Position numbers and translations under genes: made by a program. Below, in pieces: positions 18,600 to 28,069 of a DNA stretch of 64,000 bases. This DNA is from Brevundimonas sp. (lineage in GTDB: Bacteria; Pseudomonadota; Alphaproteobacteria; Caulobacterales; Caulobacteraceae): NCBI RefSeq assembly GCF_027484365.1, contig NZ_JAIXTC010000024.1, positions 26,126 through 90,125 of the forward strand. Reading direction: 5' to 3'. The notes under the pieces were generated by a model. That model did no database searches, had not been told where the DNA came from, and worked only from the letters and a program-made list of their open reading frames with translations. Each line of letters begins with the position of its first letter. The first letter of the stretch is position 1.

Positions 18600-19055
18600 A
18601 TGAACGCGCATCAGGCGAAAAAGATAGTCGGCGGTCTGGCGATCCCCGCGGCCGCCCTGACCCTGGGCGGATGCGCCGGCGCGTTCAGCCCCGAGACGGA
18701 CACCGCTTCCCCCGTCGCGCCGCGCGTTCAGGCCCTCGTCGACGCGAACCGGACCTATCCGCGCTGGGAGAATTTTCCGCGTTCGGCCGAGCCTCTGCCG
18801 GAGCCCGTCGAGGTCGCCGCCCGGGTGAACCGGCTGGGGTCCAGCGGAACCGACCTCGCCGCGGAGGCCGCGCGGATCGACTGGCAGACGGGCGACCCTG
18901 TCGCCTTCGCCGCCGAAGTCAACAGCCGTATCGACGCCCAGGCCATAGCCCCTGTCACAGCCGCGACCCAGGCCGAGGTCGAGGCCTTCGCCGCCCGCAC
19001 GCGCCAGCGCGGCGCGGCCCCCCCGCCCGTTGATCGGGGCCCGGCGCCCCGCTGA
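18600..19055 (+). CDS. Putative lipoprotein, unknown function
   Basis: 151 residues. The signal AAALTLGGCAG has a lipobox with Cys25. The mature part contains ANRTYPRWENFPRSAEPLPEPVEVAARVNRL and an alanine-rich helix (AAEVNSRIDAQAIAPVTAATQAEVEAFAARTRQR). It probably belongs to an uncharacterised Caulobacterales lipoprotein family. It is divergent from phaC (86 bases) and lies 62 bases upstream of glpX. Confidence 0.8.
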   Translation: MNAHQAKKIVGGLAIPAAALTLGGCAGAFSPETDTASPVAPRVQALVDANRTYPRWENFPRSAEPLPEPVEVAARVNRLGSSGTDLAAEAARIDWQTGDPVAFAAEVNSRIDAQAIAPVTAATQAEVEAFAARTRQRGAAPPPVDRGPAPR

Positions 19056-19117
19056 TCGTCTTACCCATCGCCCGGTCGAAAGAATCCGGGGATCATCCCT
19101 CCTCAGGAGACTTCGAC

Positions 19118-20074
19118 ATGGCTGAAACGGCCCCCTTCGCCTCGACCCTCGCTGCCGACGCCGCCATGGTCACCGAACTGGCCGCGATCGCGTCCTGGGC
19201 CCAGATCGGCCGCGGCGACGAGAAGCACGCCGACCAGCTGGCGGTCGACGCCATGCGCACGGCGCTGAACAGCCTCGACATCGACGGCAAGATCGTCATC
19301 GGCGAGGGCGAGCGTGACGAGGCGCCGATGCTCTACATCGGCGAGAAGGTCGGCACCGGCAAAGGCCCGGCCATCGACATCGCCCTGGACCCGCTGGAAG
19401 GCACGACCCTGACGGCCAAGGCCATGGCCAACGCCCTGACCGTGCTGTCGATGTCGGCCGGCGGCGGCATGCTGCACGCGCCCGACACCTATATGGACAA
19501 GATCGCCATCGGCCCCGGCTATGCGCCGGGCACCGTCGATCTGGACATGAAGCCGGGCGACAATGTCCGCTCCCTGGCCTCGGCCAAGGGCGTGCGTCCG
19601 GAAGACATCACGGTCTGCGTCATGGACCGGCCGCGCCACGAGGCCCTGATCTCCGCCCTGCGCGAGGTCGGCGCCCGCGTCATGCTGATCACAGACGGCG
19701 ACGTGGCCGGCGTGATCCACACGGCCGAGCCGGAGACCGGTATCGATCTGTATCTCGGTTCAGGCGGCGCTCCCGAGGGCGTTCTGGCGGCCTCGGCGCT
19801 GAAATGCGTCGGCGGCCACTTCCAGGGGCGTCTCCTGTTCCGCAACGACGATGAGCGCGCCCGCGCCCAGCGCACCGGCGTCACCGACTTCGACCGCAAA
19901 TACGACCTGCACGAACTGGTGTCGAAGGACGCGGTCTTCGCCGCCACCGGCGTGACCAAGGGCGCCATGCTGGACGGCGTCCAGATGGGCAACGGCTTCG
20001 TCACCACCCACACCCTGGTGATGGATTCCTCGACCCGTACCGTTCGGCGCATCCGCACCACGCGTCCGCTCTGA
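19118..20074 (+). CDS. glpX: Class II fructose-1,6-bisphosphatase
   Basis: 318 residues. Gluconeogenic removal of the C1 phosphate of fructose 1,6-bisphosphate. GlpX motifs: VIGEGERDEAPMLYIGE, the metal-binding DIALDPLEGTTLTA, YMDKIAIGP, and GAPEGVLAASALKCVGG. ATG 19118 is preceded by CAGGAGA. The final TGA shares its last base with the recJ ATG, so the two are probably cotranscribed. Confidence 0.96.
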   Translation: MAETAPFASTLAADAAMVTELAAIASWAQIGRGDEKHADQLAVDAMRTALNSLDIDGKIVIGEGERDEAPMLYIGEKVGTGKGPAIDIALDPLEGTTLTAKAMANALTVLSMSAGGGMLHAPDTYMDKIAIGPGYAPGTVDLDMKPGDNVRSLASAKGVRPEDITVCVMDRPRHEALISALREVGARVMLITDGDVAGVIHTAEPETGIDLYLGSGGAPEGVLAASALKCVGGHFQGRLLFRNDDERARAQRTGVTDFDRKYDLHELVSKDAVFAATGVTKGAMLDGVQMGNGFVTTHTLVMDSSTRTVRRIRTTRPL

Positions 20075-21906
20075 TGGCGGATGGAGCCCCTGCATCCGGC
20101 CCTCTTCAGGAAGGATGGGCGCCGGGGTTCCTCGACGTTTCGCGCTCGCTATCGGGCCGCGCCTGGCGGCAGAGACCGGCCGAGGCCGCGGTCATCCGCG
20201 CCCATATGCAGGGCCAGGGCCTGTCCGAGCCCCTGGCCAGGGCTCTGGCCGCGCGCGGGGTGCAGGCCGATCAGGGCGGGGACTTCCTCGAGCCGACGCT
20301 GAAGCGGCTGTTCCCGAACCCGTCGTCCTTCATGGACATGGACGCGGCGGCCGAGGCCATCATCGCCGCGATACAGGCGGGCGAGGCGATCCACGTCTTC
20401 GCCGACTACGACGTCGACGGGGCGTCCAGCGCGGCCCTGCTGGTGCGCTGGTTCCGCTCGCTGGGGGCGGACCTGCCCCTCTATGTCCCTGACCGGCTGA
20501 CTGAGGGCTATGGCCCCAGCCCGCTGGCCTTCGACCGGCTGAAGGCCTCGGGCGCCGATCTGGTCATCACCGTGGACTGCGGCGCGGCGGCCAATGAGGC
20601 CATCGCCCATGCCTGCGCCATCGGGCTGAAGGTCGTCGTCATCGACCACCATATGATGCGGGAGGAGCCGCCGCAGTGTCTGGCGGTCGTCAATCCGAAC
20701 CGGCCGGGCGACACCTCGGGCCAGGGGAATCTCGCCGCGGCCGGCGTGGTCTTCGTCCTGCTGGCAGCCCTGAACCGCGAGGCGCGCAAACGCGGCCTGT
20801 TCGCCGACCGGGCCGAGCCCGACATCCGCCAGTGGCTCGATCTCGCCGCCCTGGGCGCCATCTGTGACGTCACCGGCCTGACAGGGTTCAACCGCGCCCT
20901 GACCAGCCTTGGCCTCAAAGTCATGTCCCACTGGAGCAATCCCGGGCTGAAGGCGCTTCTGGCTGTGGCCGGTTCCGAGCCCGGCCCGGCCAAGTCGAAT
21001 CACGCCGGCTTCATCCTGGGGCCCCGCATCAATGCCGGGGGCCGCATCGGCCGGGCCGACCTCGGCGCCCGCCTGCTGTCCACCGACGATCCGCTGGAGG
21101 CGCAGGCCCTCGCCGAGGAACTGGACGCCCTCAACATCGCCCGCCGCGAGGTCGAGCGCGAGGTCACCGAAACCGCCACCCGCCGCGTCGAGGCCACGGG
21201 CCAGCACGCCGACGGCTCGGCCGTGGTCGTCGTCTCGGGCGAGGACTGGCACCCCGGTGTCGTCGGGATCGTCGCCGGACGGCTTCGGGAACGCTGGCGT
21301 AAACCCGTCATCGTCATCGGCGTCGATGCCATCGGCAATGTCGGCAAGGGCTCGGGCCGATCCCAGCCCGGCATGAACCTGGGCCGGGCGGTCCAGTCCG
21401 CCTGGCGCGAAGGCCTGCTGCTGGCCGGGGGAGGGCATGCCATGGCGGCCGGCCTGACCGTGCGCCCCGACGGGATCGACGCCCTGCGGGATTTCCTCAA
21501 CGCGGCCATGGCCGGCGAGCAGGTCGATGCGGAGGCCCTCGACTGGGTCGAGGTCGACGCCCTGATCGAGCCCGGTGCGGCGTCCCGGTCCCTGTTCGAG
21601 GATTTTGAACGGCTCGCCCCCTTCGGTCCGGCCAATCCCGAACCCCTGTTCGCCCTCCATGGAGTCCAGGCCCGCGAGCCGGTGCAGATGACCGGCGGCC
21701 ATGTCCGTTGCCGCCTCGTCGGTGCCGATGGAGCCTCGGTCAAGGCCATCGCATGGCGTTGCGCCGACCTGCCGACCGGCCGCGCCCTGCTGGCGGGGCA
21801 GGGCGGACTCAATGTCGCGGGTCGTCTGAAGGCGGACGACTGGAACGGTCGCAAGGGCGTGCAGTTCGAGATCGAGGACATCGCCGATCCGCGGATGTCG
21901 ACTTAG
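20074..21906 (+). CDS. recJ: Single-stranded-DNA-specific exonuclease RecJ
   Basis: 610 residues. A 5'-3' ssDNA exonuclease of recombination and mismatch repair. The DHH-family motifs are present: FADYDVDGASSAALL (I), VDCGAAANEA (II), IDHHMM (III), NLAAAGVVFVLL (IV), and the DHHA1 motif GGGHAMAAGL near residue 450, followed by the OB-fold C-terminal domain. The start overlaps glpX by one base. tRNA-Glu follows after 60 bases. Confidence 0.96.
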   Translation: MADGAPASGPLQEGWAPGFLDVSRSLSGRAWRQRPAEAAVIRAHMQGQGLSEPLARALAARGVQADQGGDFLEPTLKRLFPNPSSFMDMDAAAEAIIAAIQAGEAIHVFADYDVDGASSAALLVRWFRSLGADLPLYVPDRLTEGYGPSPLAFDRLKASGADLVITVDCGAAANEAIAHACAIGLKVVVIDHHMMREEPPQCLAVVNPNRPGDTSGQGNLAAAGVVFVLLAALNREARKRGLFADRAEPDIRQWLDLAALGAICDVTGLTGFNRALTSLGLKVMSHWSNPGLKALLAVAGSEPGPAKSNHAGFILGPRINAGGRIGRADLGARLLSTDDPLEAQALAEELDALNIARREVEREVTETATRRVEATGQHADGSAVVVVSGEDWHPGVVGIVAGRLRERWRKPVIVIGVDAIGNVGKGSGRSQPGMNLGRAVQSAWREGLLLAGGGHAMAAGLTVRPDGIDALRDFLNAAMAGEQVDAEALDWVEVDALIEPGAASRSLFEDFERLAPFGPANPEPLFALHGVQAREPVQMTGGHVRCRLVGADGASVKAIAWRCADLPTGRALLAGQGGLNVAGRLKADDWNGRKGVQFEIEDIADPRMST

Positions 21907-21919
21907 TTCGTTTTGGCGC

Positions 21920-21948
21920 TTGCACCCCGGGAGGGCGTTGGCTATATC
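21920..21948 (+). promoter_or_regulatory. Promoter of tRNA-Glu
   Basis: TTGCAC (21920-21925) and TATATC (21943-21948) with 17-base spacing end 18 bases before the tRNA 5' end. Confidence 0.55.
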
Positions 21949-21966
21949 GCCGCTTCCCCGCGCAGC

Positions 21967-22041
21967 GGTCCCTTCGTCTATCGGTTAGGACGTCAGGTTT
22001 TCAACCTGAAAAGAGGGGTTCGACTCCCCTAGGGACTGCCA
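21967..22041 (+). tRNA. tRNA-Glu (anticodon TTC)
   Basis: 75 bases with encoded CCA. Acceptor GGTCCCT/AGGGACT (G-U first pair), anticodon stem TCAGG/CCTGA with loop TTTTCAA, T arm GGGGTTCGACTCCCC. Confidence 0.97.
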
Positions 22042-22261
22042 CGCGGGGCATTCCATTCCATCGTCATCCGCCGAACCGCGACGCCGCCGACGTCGTGCGT
22101 GATCGTGCTTTCCTGACGGGGGTCCAGCGCAGCCCGGCGCGCGTTCGTTGCACGTTCCGCCTCACTCCGCCTGAAACCGATGTTTTTCGATTTTCCCGGG
22201 TTCACAGAACCGTGTTAAACATTTTGCCGTTCGCAGGGAGTGTGCGGACGGGGGGCTTGAA

Positions 22262-22825
22262 GTGTCTGACTACGAGGGGCTGGATGCACCGGACACGGTC
22301 CGGATCGCCGGCCGGGTGAAATGGTTCGATGCGGGCAAGGGCTACGGCTTCATCGTGCCCGATGACCCGGGTCAGACCGAGGCCAAGGATGTCCTGTTGC
22401 ACATCAGCAGCCTACGCGACGGCGGTTGGGAGTCCGCCGGCGAGGGCGCACCCATCGAATGCGACTGCGCCCGTCGGCCCAAGGGCTGGCAGGTGGTCCA
22501 GGTCCATGATCTGGGCGAGGGGGAGATCGAGGTCCCCGCTCGCAGGTCCGCCTATGAGGGTCTGAGGGCCGATTCCCGGGCGATCCGTCCGCCGGTGGAC
22601 CCCGAAACCGCAAGCGTGCTCGAAACCGCCACCGTCAAATGGTTCAATCGCACCAAGGGCTACGGTTTCGTGGTGCGCGCGACCGATCCCGGAGATATCT
22701 TCGTCCATATCGAGACCCTGCGTCGCTGCGGACTGGACGATCTGGTCCCCGGCGAGACGGTCGCGGTGCGGTTCGCCGAGGGTCCAAAAGGCCTGGTGGT
22801 CGCGGAAATCAGACCGGGCGACTGA
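22262..22825 (+). CDS. Double cold-shock-domain protein (CspC/CspD type)
   Basis: 187 residues from GTG 22262. Two CspA-type domains: the first (about 13-85) has [15 protein letters not shown] and VLLHIS, the second (about 120-187) has [15 protein letters not shown] and IFVHIE, each with RNP1 and RNP2 aromatic residues. They bind single-stranded nucleic acids. Caulobacter has two such double-domain proteins, linked to stationary phase rather than cold. The 220 bases between tRNA-Glu and the gene hold no gene; part is a T-rich leader (22180-22250) that could carry regulation. Confidence 0.93.
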   Translation: MSDYEGLDAPDTVRIAGRVKWFDAGKGYGFIVPDDPGQTEAKDVLLHISSLRDGGWESAGEGAPIECDCARRPKGWQVVQVHDLGEGEIEVPARRSAYEGLRADSRAIRPPVDPETASVLETATVKWFNRTKGYGFVVRATDPGDIFVHIETLRRCGLDDLVPGETVAVRFAEGPKGLVVAEIRPGD

Positions 22826-22848
22826 TCGGTCGCCCCGAAAGGGCGGTC

Positions 22849-23325
22849 ATGCTGTCGAGACGTCTTCTCCTTGTCGGAACCCTCGGTCTGGGCCTCGCCC
22901 TGTCCGCCTGCGCCCAATCCTCCGCGCCGGTCGACGAGGCCGGAAACCCGCTCGAGCCGCTGAAGATCGTCACGGCATCCGGCGAACACGCCTTCATGGT
23001 CGAAATCGCGGACGATGATCCGGAACGCATGCGGGGCCTGATGTACCGCCCTCCGCTGGCCGACGATCGCGGCATGTTGTTCCAGTTCCCGCAGCCGGCG
23101 GAACAGGCCTTCTGGATGCGCAACACCCCCAGTTCGCTCGATATCCTCTACATCGACCCGACCGGGTCGATCGTCTCGATCGCCCATCACACGACCCCCT
23201 ATTCGGAAACCCCGATCCCCTCGAACGGCGCCGCCAACGGCGTGCTGGAACTCCGGGCCGGCCGGGCCGAAGAGATCGGCGCCAAGCCCGGGGACAAGGT
23301 CGTCCACCCCTTCTTCCGCCCCTGA
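22849..23325 (+). CDS. DUF192 family exported lipoprotein
   Basis: 158 residues. Signal SRRLLLVGTLGLGLALSAC ends in a lipobox, and the double arginine could direct Tat export. The DUF192 domain follows: RMRGLMYRPPLADDRGMLF, FWMRNTPSSLDILYID, VLELRAGRAEEIGAKPGD. The family is uncharacterised. ATG 22849 is preferred because the signal peptide begins there; earlier codons in frame overlap the cold-shock gene. It lies 23 bases after that gene. Confidence 0.9.
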   Translation: MLSRRLLLVGTLGLGLALSACAQSSAPVDEAGNPLEPLKIVTASGEHAFMVEIADDDPERMRGLMYRPPLADDRGMLFQFPQPAEQAFWMRNTPSSLDILYIDPTGSIVSIAHHTTPYSETPIPSNGAANGVLELRAGRAEEIGAKPGDKVVHPFFRP

Positions 23326-23374
23326 CGCCATTCTTGCATTGCACCACGGCGCGGTTGCTGGCAGACCCCTCCGC

Positions 23375-23451
<77 letters not shown>

Positions 23452-23520
23452 TGTCCTTGGTGGCTATCGCTCAGCGCACGGCGCTTCGCTGCTTGAGCCA
23501 CGGATTTTGTGAGACTGCCC

Positions 23521-23826
23521 ATGCTGGCCCGCATCTACCGCCCCGCAAAGACTGCCATGCAGTCCGGCAAGGCCAAGTCGAAGGACTGGCGGCTGGACTT
23601 CGAGCCGGCTTCGGCGCGCACCATCGATCCGCTGATGGGCTGGACCAGCTCCTCCGACATGAACGGCCAGGTGCGCCTGACCTTCGAGACCAAGGAAGAC
23701 GCCGTCGCCTACGCCGAACGCCACGGTATCCCGTTCCGTCTGCACGAACCCCAGGAGCCGCCGGTGATCCTGAAGGCCTATGCCGACAATTTCGCCACCG
23801 CCCGCAAACAGCCCTGGACGCACTGA
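23521..23826 (+). CDS. NADH dehydrogenase accessory subunit (NDUFS4/ETC complex I family)
   Basis: 101 residues. Matches the conserved region of the mitochondrial complex I 18-kDa (AQDQ) subunit: ARIYRPAKTAMQSGKAKSKDWRL, DPLMGWTSSSDMNGQVRLTF, and ETKEDAVAYAERHGIPF. This supernumerary subunit is a hallmark of alphaproteobacteria. ATG 23521 starts the conserved part; codons upstream in frame fall next to the tRNA. It is not with the nuo operon, as usual for this subunit. Confidence 0.93.
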   Translation: MLARIYRPAKTAMQSGKAKSKDWRLDFEPASARTIDPLMGWTSSSDMNGQVRLTFETKEDAVAYAERHGIPFRLHEPQEPPVILKAYADNFATARKQPWTH

Positions 23827-23941
23827 TCAGGAGAGCGGCGATCGTTCGTCGCGCGGCGGCTCACGACTTGAGCCGCGGATTCGGCCATTTCCCAGCCATC
23901 GCTTGAGCCGCGCGAGCGGTGCGGCTAACGCTCCCGAACAC

Positions 23942-24018
23942 GCGCCCATAGCTCAACCGGATAGAGCACCCGCCTTCTAAGCGGACGGTTGCAGGTTCGA
24001 GTCCTGCTGGGCGCGCCA
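23942..24018 (+). tRNA. tRNA-Arg (anticodon TCT)
   Basis: 77 bases with encoded CCA. Acceptor GCGCCCA/TGGGCGC, anticodon stem CCCGC/GCGGA (imperfect end pair) with loop CTTCTAA, T arm GCAGGTTCGAGTCCTGC. Confidence 0.96.
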
Positions 24019-24038
24019 TCCCGATCGCAAGGACTCCC

Positions 24039-24299
24039 ATGCCCGAAATCCGCAATCAGGTTCTCGAAGGCCGTCAACTTCTGGATGGAAACACCTTCAT
24101 CGACTGCGAATTCAGGAACGCCCAGCTGGTGTTCAAGGGCGTGGAACAGCCCGGGTTCGCCAACTGCAAATTCACACAGAGCCGCTTCGTGTTCGAGGAC
24201 AGTGCGGCGGTGACGGTGAATCTGCTGCGCGGCATGCTGCGGCCCGAGACCGGCATGCGAACGTTCATCACCGGGATGATTCCCGAGATCGGCGCCTAG
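24039..24299 (+). CDS. Small pentapeptide-like hypothetical protein (86 aa)
   Basis: The product has a short run of pentapeptide-like beta-helix units (FIDCEFRNAQLVFKGV, FANCKFTQSRFVFED) but is too short for a full quadrilateral helix. The function is unknown. It starts 21 bases after tRNA-Arg and its TAG stop shares CTAG (24296-24299) with the convergent metC gene. Confidence 0.7.
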   Translation: MPEIRNQVLEGRQLLDGNTFIDCEFRNAQLVFKGVEQPGFANCKFTQSRFVFEDSAAVTVNLLRGMLRPETGMRTFITGMIPEIGA

Positions 24300-25501
24300 C
24301 CCAGGGCGGCTCGCCAGGCGGCCAGACCGCTCTCCAGATCGGCGATCAGTTCGTCTGGATCCTCCAGCCCCACGTGAAGGCGCAGCAATGGTCCCTCCAG
24401 GACAGGCGGATCCTCGCGGAACGCCATCTGGGGCGTGTCATAGGTGATCAGGCTCTCGAACCCGCCCCAGGAGTAGCCCAGCCCGAACAGGCGCAGGGCG
24501 TCGAGAAAGGCGTGGGCCGCCCGGCCGTCGCCCCCCTGCATCACCACCCCGAACAGGGAGGCGGCGCCGCTGAAATCCCGCGCCCACAGGGCATGGCCCG
24601 GGTCGTCGGGCAGGGCGGGATGCAGCACGCGCGAGACCTCCGGCCTCTGCGCCAGCCAGCCGGCCACCTGTCTCATGGACCGCGCCTGCTCCCCGTAGCG
24701 CAAGGGCAGGGTCCGAAGCCCGCGGAGGGCCAGCCAGGCGTCATCCGGCGACACACACAGGCCGATGTCCTCACAGGCCTCGGCGATGGCCCTGATGACG
24801 TCGGGGTCGTTTGCGCACGCGCCCCCCAGCATCAGGTCCGAATGGCCGCCGGCGTATTTGGTCAGGGCCTGGACGCTGACGTCGACGCCGTGGGCGAGGG
24901 GCCTGAACGCCAGCCCCGCCGCCCAGGTGTTGTCCATGACGGTCAGGACTCCGCGCGATTTCGCCGCCGCCGCCAGGGCCGGGACATCGATCATCTCGAA
25001 TGTCAGCGATCCCGGCGATTCGATCAGCACCACCCGCGTCCTGTCGGTGATCATCGCGGCGACGTCTTCCGCCGACGCCGCCGCGGGATGGAACCGGGCC
25101 GTCACCACGCGCGCGGCCATGTGGCGGGTCAGAAAGCGCCGGACGGGACCATAGACTGCGTCCGTCGTCAGGATCTCGTCGCCGGGCCGCGTCAGGGCCA
25201 TCAGCGGCAAGGTCACGGCCGCCAGCCCGGACGGCGCCAGCCAGCAAGCCTGCGCGCCCTCCAGATCGGCGATCGCCCGTCTCAGGGCACCCTGCGACGC
25301 CGTCCCATCGATACCGTAGAGCGGCCCCAGACTGGCGTCGCGCATGTCGCCGACAGCGTCCGACAACAGGGTCGACGCCCGCTCGATCGGCGGATTGACC
25401 GGACGACGTCCGCCCCCGCGCCGGGTCGCCGCCGCGATCAGCCGGGTGCGGTCGGAAAGCGGATCCATGGCGGCCTCGACGGGTTGCGAACGAGGCTCCA
25501 A
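24296..25501 (-). CDS. metC: Cystathionine beta-lyase
   Basis: 401 residues (390 if ATG 25468 is used). A PLP enzyme of the Cys/Met metabolism family that cleaves cystathionine to homocysteine. The cofactor-binding lysine is in ALTKYAGGHSD, preceded by VMDNTWAAGLAFRPLAHGVDV; GYSWGGFESL and the C-terminal RLHVGLEDPDELIADLE are beta-lyase-like. It is shorter at the N-terminus than gamma-synthases. It is divergent from the amino-acid binding protein gene (about 73-106 bases apart). Confidence 0.9.
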   Translation of the reverse strand: MEPRSQPVEAAMDPLSDRTRLIAAATRRGGGRRPVNPPIERASTLLSDAVGDMRDASLGPLYGIDGTASQGALRRAIADLEGAQACWLAPSGLAAVTLPLMALTRPGDEILTTDAVYGPVRRFLTRHMAARVVTARFHPAAASAEDVAAMITDRTRVVLIESPGSLTFEMIDVPALAAAAKSRGVLTVMDNTWAAGLAFRPLAHGVDVSVQALTKYAGGHSDLMLGGACANDPDVIRAIAEACEDIGLCVSPDDAWLALRGLRTLPLRYGEQARSMRQVAGWLAQRPEVSRVLHPALPDDPGHALWARDFSGAASLFGVVMQGGDGRAAHAFLDALRLFGLGYSWGGFESLITYDTPQMAFREDPPVLEGPLLRLHVGLEDPDELIADLESGLAAWRAALG

Positions 25502-25573
25502 AGGCCTCTAAAGCAGCGGGGGCGCAAGGGGTCGCGACGGCGAGTCGCGACGACAGCGAACGCGGGACAGACC

Positions 25574-26686
25574 ATGGGCGAACGAACCCCGGCTTTCTGG
25601 ATGCGTATGGCGGGCCTGGCGGGCCTCTTGCTGGTGGCTGCGTGCGGCGACCGCGAGCGCGAGGCCGAAACGCCTGCGACGGAGTCCGCGACCGGCGCGA
25701 CCCGGCCGGCGGCAGCACCGGTCGAAAGCCCGACCCTGGCCGCGATCAAGCAGCGCGGACGGCTGAACTGCGGCGTCAACCAGGGTCTGGTCGGCTTCGC
25801 CTATACCGACAATCGGGGCGAATGGCGCGGCTTCGACGTGGACTTCTGTCGCGGCCTGGCGGCCGCGATCTTCGGTGATCCCGAGGCGGTGCGCTTCGTA
25901 CCCCTGACGGCGGAAAACCGGTTCGAGGCCCTGGCGAACGGACGGATCGATGTCCTCTGGCGCAACACCTCCTGGACCATGGATCGTGACACGTCCGGCC
26001 AGCTCGCCTTCGCCGGGGTCAACTACTACGACGGCCAGGGCTTCCTGGTGCGCCGCTCTCTGGACCTGAACAGCGCGTCCGAACTGAACGGCGCCCGCGT
26101 CTGCGTCCAGGCGGGATCGACCAGCGCCCTCAATGCCGAGGACTATTTCCGCAGCCGCAGCATCGATTACCGCGCCGTGGTCCTGCCGACCGAAGAGGCC
26201 GCGCGTCAGGCCTATGGCCGCGAAGACTGCGACGCCTTCAGCGCCGACGTGTCCGCCCTTGCGGCGGCGCGCACGACACTGGCCGACCCGCAACAGCACG
26301 TCGTCCTGTCTGACGTCATCTCCAAGGAGCCGCTCGGTCCGGTCACGCGGCGCGGCGACGAGCAGTGGACGGCCGTGGTCCGCTGGACGCTCAACGCCAT
26401 CATCCTCGCCGAGGAGTTCGGCGTGACCCAGGCCAATGTCGAGGACCGGGCCGAGAACGCCCGCGAGCCCCAGGTCAGACGCCTGCTGGGCGCCGAAGGC
26501 GACTTCGGCCCCCGTCTGGGCCTGTCGAAGACCTGGGCGGCGGACGCGGTCGAGGGGGTCGGCAACTACGGCGAGATCTTTGAACGGAATCTCGGTTCAC
26601 AATCGCCTCTCGACCTGGCCCGCGGGTTGAATGCACAATGGAACGCTCGACCGGGCGGCCTGATCTACGGCCTGCCGGTCCGTTGA
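25574..26686 (+). CDS. Amino-acid ABC transporter substrate-binding protein (orphan, AapJ-like)
   Basis: 370 residues. The signal ends LAGLLLVAACGD with a lipobox at Cys25, so it is a lipoprotein. The periplasmic binding fold is visible in LAAIKQRGRLNCGVNQGLVGFAYTD, WRGFDVDFCRGLAAAIFGD, RFEALANGRIDVLWRN and VCVQAGSTSALN; the sequence and length resemble AapJ general L-amino-acid binding proteins. ATG 25574 is taken as the first codon before the signal peptide; the frame stays open far upstream but lies opposite metC. No permease or ATPase gene is nearby; a DAACS symporter follows after 48 bases. Confidence 0.9.
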   Translation: MGERTPAFWMRMAGLAGLLLVAACGDREREAETPATESATGATRPAAAPVESPTLAAIKQRGRLNCGVNQGLVGFAYTDNRGEWRGFDVDFCRGLAAAIFGDPEAVRFVPLTAENRFEALANGRIDVLWRNTSWTMDRDTSGQLAFAGVNYYDGQGFLVRRSLDLNSASELNGARVCVQAGSTSALNAEDYFRSRSIDYRAVVLPTEEAARQAYGREDCDAFSADVSALAAARTTLADPQQHVVLSDVISKEPLGPVTRRGDEQWTAVVRWTLNAIILAEEFGVTQANVEDRAENAREPQVRRLLGAEGDFGPRLGLSKTWAADAVEGVGNYGEIFERNLGSQSPLDLARGLNAQWNARPGGLIYGLPVR

Positions 26687-26734
26687 TGCTCTGGCGCGAG
26701 CGCGGGAACGCGTTCGGCGCCTTTCGGGGGACGA

Positions 26735-28066
26735 ATGGATACGACGAAGAAGGGCGGCATTCCGCTCCACTGGCTGATGCTCTTTGGCTTCGTGATCGGG
26801 CTGGGAGCGGGGCTGTACGTCAATCAGTACATCGGTGCCGATGTCTGGTGGGTGCAGTGGGTGACGTCGAACGTCACGGGTCCGGCAGGCCAGATCTTCC
26901 TGCGCCTGCTGTTCATGCTGGTAATCCCGCTGCTGTTCTCCGCCCTCGTCGTCGGGGTGGCCGAGATGGGCGATCTTCAGTCCCTCGGTCGCGCGGGCAT
27001 CAAGACCCTGTTGTTGACGATCGTCGTGTCTGCCATCGCCGTCGTCATCGGTCTGGGCATGGTGAATTACTTCAGGCCCGGCGACGGCGTTGATCCGGCC
27101 ATGGCCCAGGCCTTGCTGGCCCAGGGCGCGGCAGGCGCCGCCGCCATCGTGGAGAAGGCGCCCGAAAGCGTCCAGTTCGGTACCTTCTTCCTGGATCTGA
27201 TCCCGTCCAACGTCTTCACTGCGGCGGCCGAGAACCAGATCCTGCCGATCATGATCTTCGCCCTGCTGTTCGGCATCGGCCTGGTCATGGCCAGGAGCCC
27301 CAACACCGACAAGCTCCAGAACGTCATCGAGGGCATCCTCGAGGTGACGATGAAGCTGATCAACCTCGTGATCAAACTGGCCCCGATCGCCATCGCCTGC
27401 CTGATGTTCAACCTGGCGGCCCTGTTCGGTTGGGATCTGCTGGTGCGGCTCGCGGCCTTCGTCGGCGTCGCCGTGGGCGCGATGGCGATCCATATGTTCG
27501 TCGTCTATCCGCTGGTCGTCTGGATCGGCGGGGGCATGAACCCTCTGACCTTCTTCAAGGGCGTGCAGCGTCCGATGATCGTGGCCTTCTCGACCGCCTC
27601 GTCGAACGCCACCCTGCCGGTGTCGCTGAAGGCGGCCGAGGAAGAGCTGAAGCTGCCGCGCAAGATCGCCCGCTTCGTCCTGACCGTGGGCGCCACCGCC
27701 AACCAGAACGGCACCGCCCTGTTCGAGGGCGTCACGGTCCTGTTCCTGGCCCAGTTCTTCCAGATCGAGCTGTCGTTGACCCAGCAGGTCGTCGTGATGC
27801 TGGTCTGCATCCTCGGCGGCGTGGGCACGGCCGGCGTACCGGCAGGCTCCCTGCCGGTCATCGCCATGATCCTGGTGATGGTGGGCGTGCCGGCCGAAGG
27901 CATCGGCCTGATCCTCGGCGTCGACCGGTTCCTCGACATGTGCCGGACCGTGCTCAACGTCACCGGCGACCTGGTTCTCGCGACCGTCGTCTCGCGTGGC
28001 GAAAAGGACGATCCGGTCACTCCCGAGGCGCCCACGCCCGCACCGACGGTCGCAACAGCCGCCTGA
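26735..28066 (+). CDS. Dicarboxylate/amino acid:cation symporter (DAACS)
   Basis: 443 residues. A secondary transporter of the GltP/DctA family for glutamate, aspartate or C4-dicarboxylates with Na+ or H+. Family marks are the first-helix region [34 protein letters not shown], the serine-rich hairpin [19 protein letters not shown], and [13 protein letters not shown] at the NMDGT position (here NQNGT). Substrate choice between amino acids and dicarboxylates cannot be read with certainty. It follows the orphan binding protein and may share its transcript. Confidence 0.93.
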   Translation: MDTTKKGGIPLHWLMLFGFVIGLGAGLYVNQYIGADVWWVQWVTSNVTGPAGQIFLRLLFMLVIPLLFSALVVGVAEMGDLQSLGRAGIKTLLLTIVVSAIAVVIGLGMVNYFRPGDGVDPAMAQALLAQGAAGAAAIVEKAPESVQFGTFFLDLIPSNVFTAAAENQILPIMIFALLFGIGLVMARSPNTDKLQNVIEGILEVTMKLINLVIKLAPIAIACLMFNLAALFGWDLLVRLAAFVGVAVGAMAIHMFVVYPLVVWIGGGMNPLTFFKGVQRPMIVAFSTASSNATLPVSLKAAEEELKLPRKIARFVLTVGATANQNGTALFEGVTVLFLAQFFQIELSLTQQVVVMLVCILGGVGTAGVPAGSLPVIAMILVMVGVPAEGIGLILGVDRFLDMCRTVLNVTGDLVLATVVSRGEKDDPVTPEAPTPAPTVATAA

Positions 28067-28069
28067 CGG

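Noticed and set aside
16654..18603. 649-residue open frame opposite phaC
   Set aside because: phaC is complete with its catalytic triad; the opposite frame has Arg/Gly-rich noise.
24374..25573. Open frame extending the amino-acid binding protein 400 residues upstream
   Set aside because: It runs opposite metC and has shadow-type composition; the lipoprotein signal begins at 25574.
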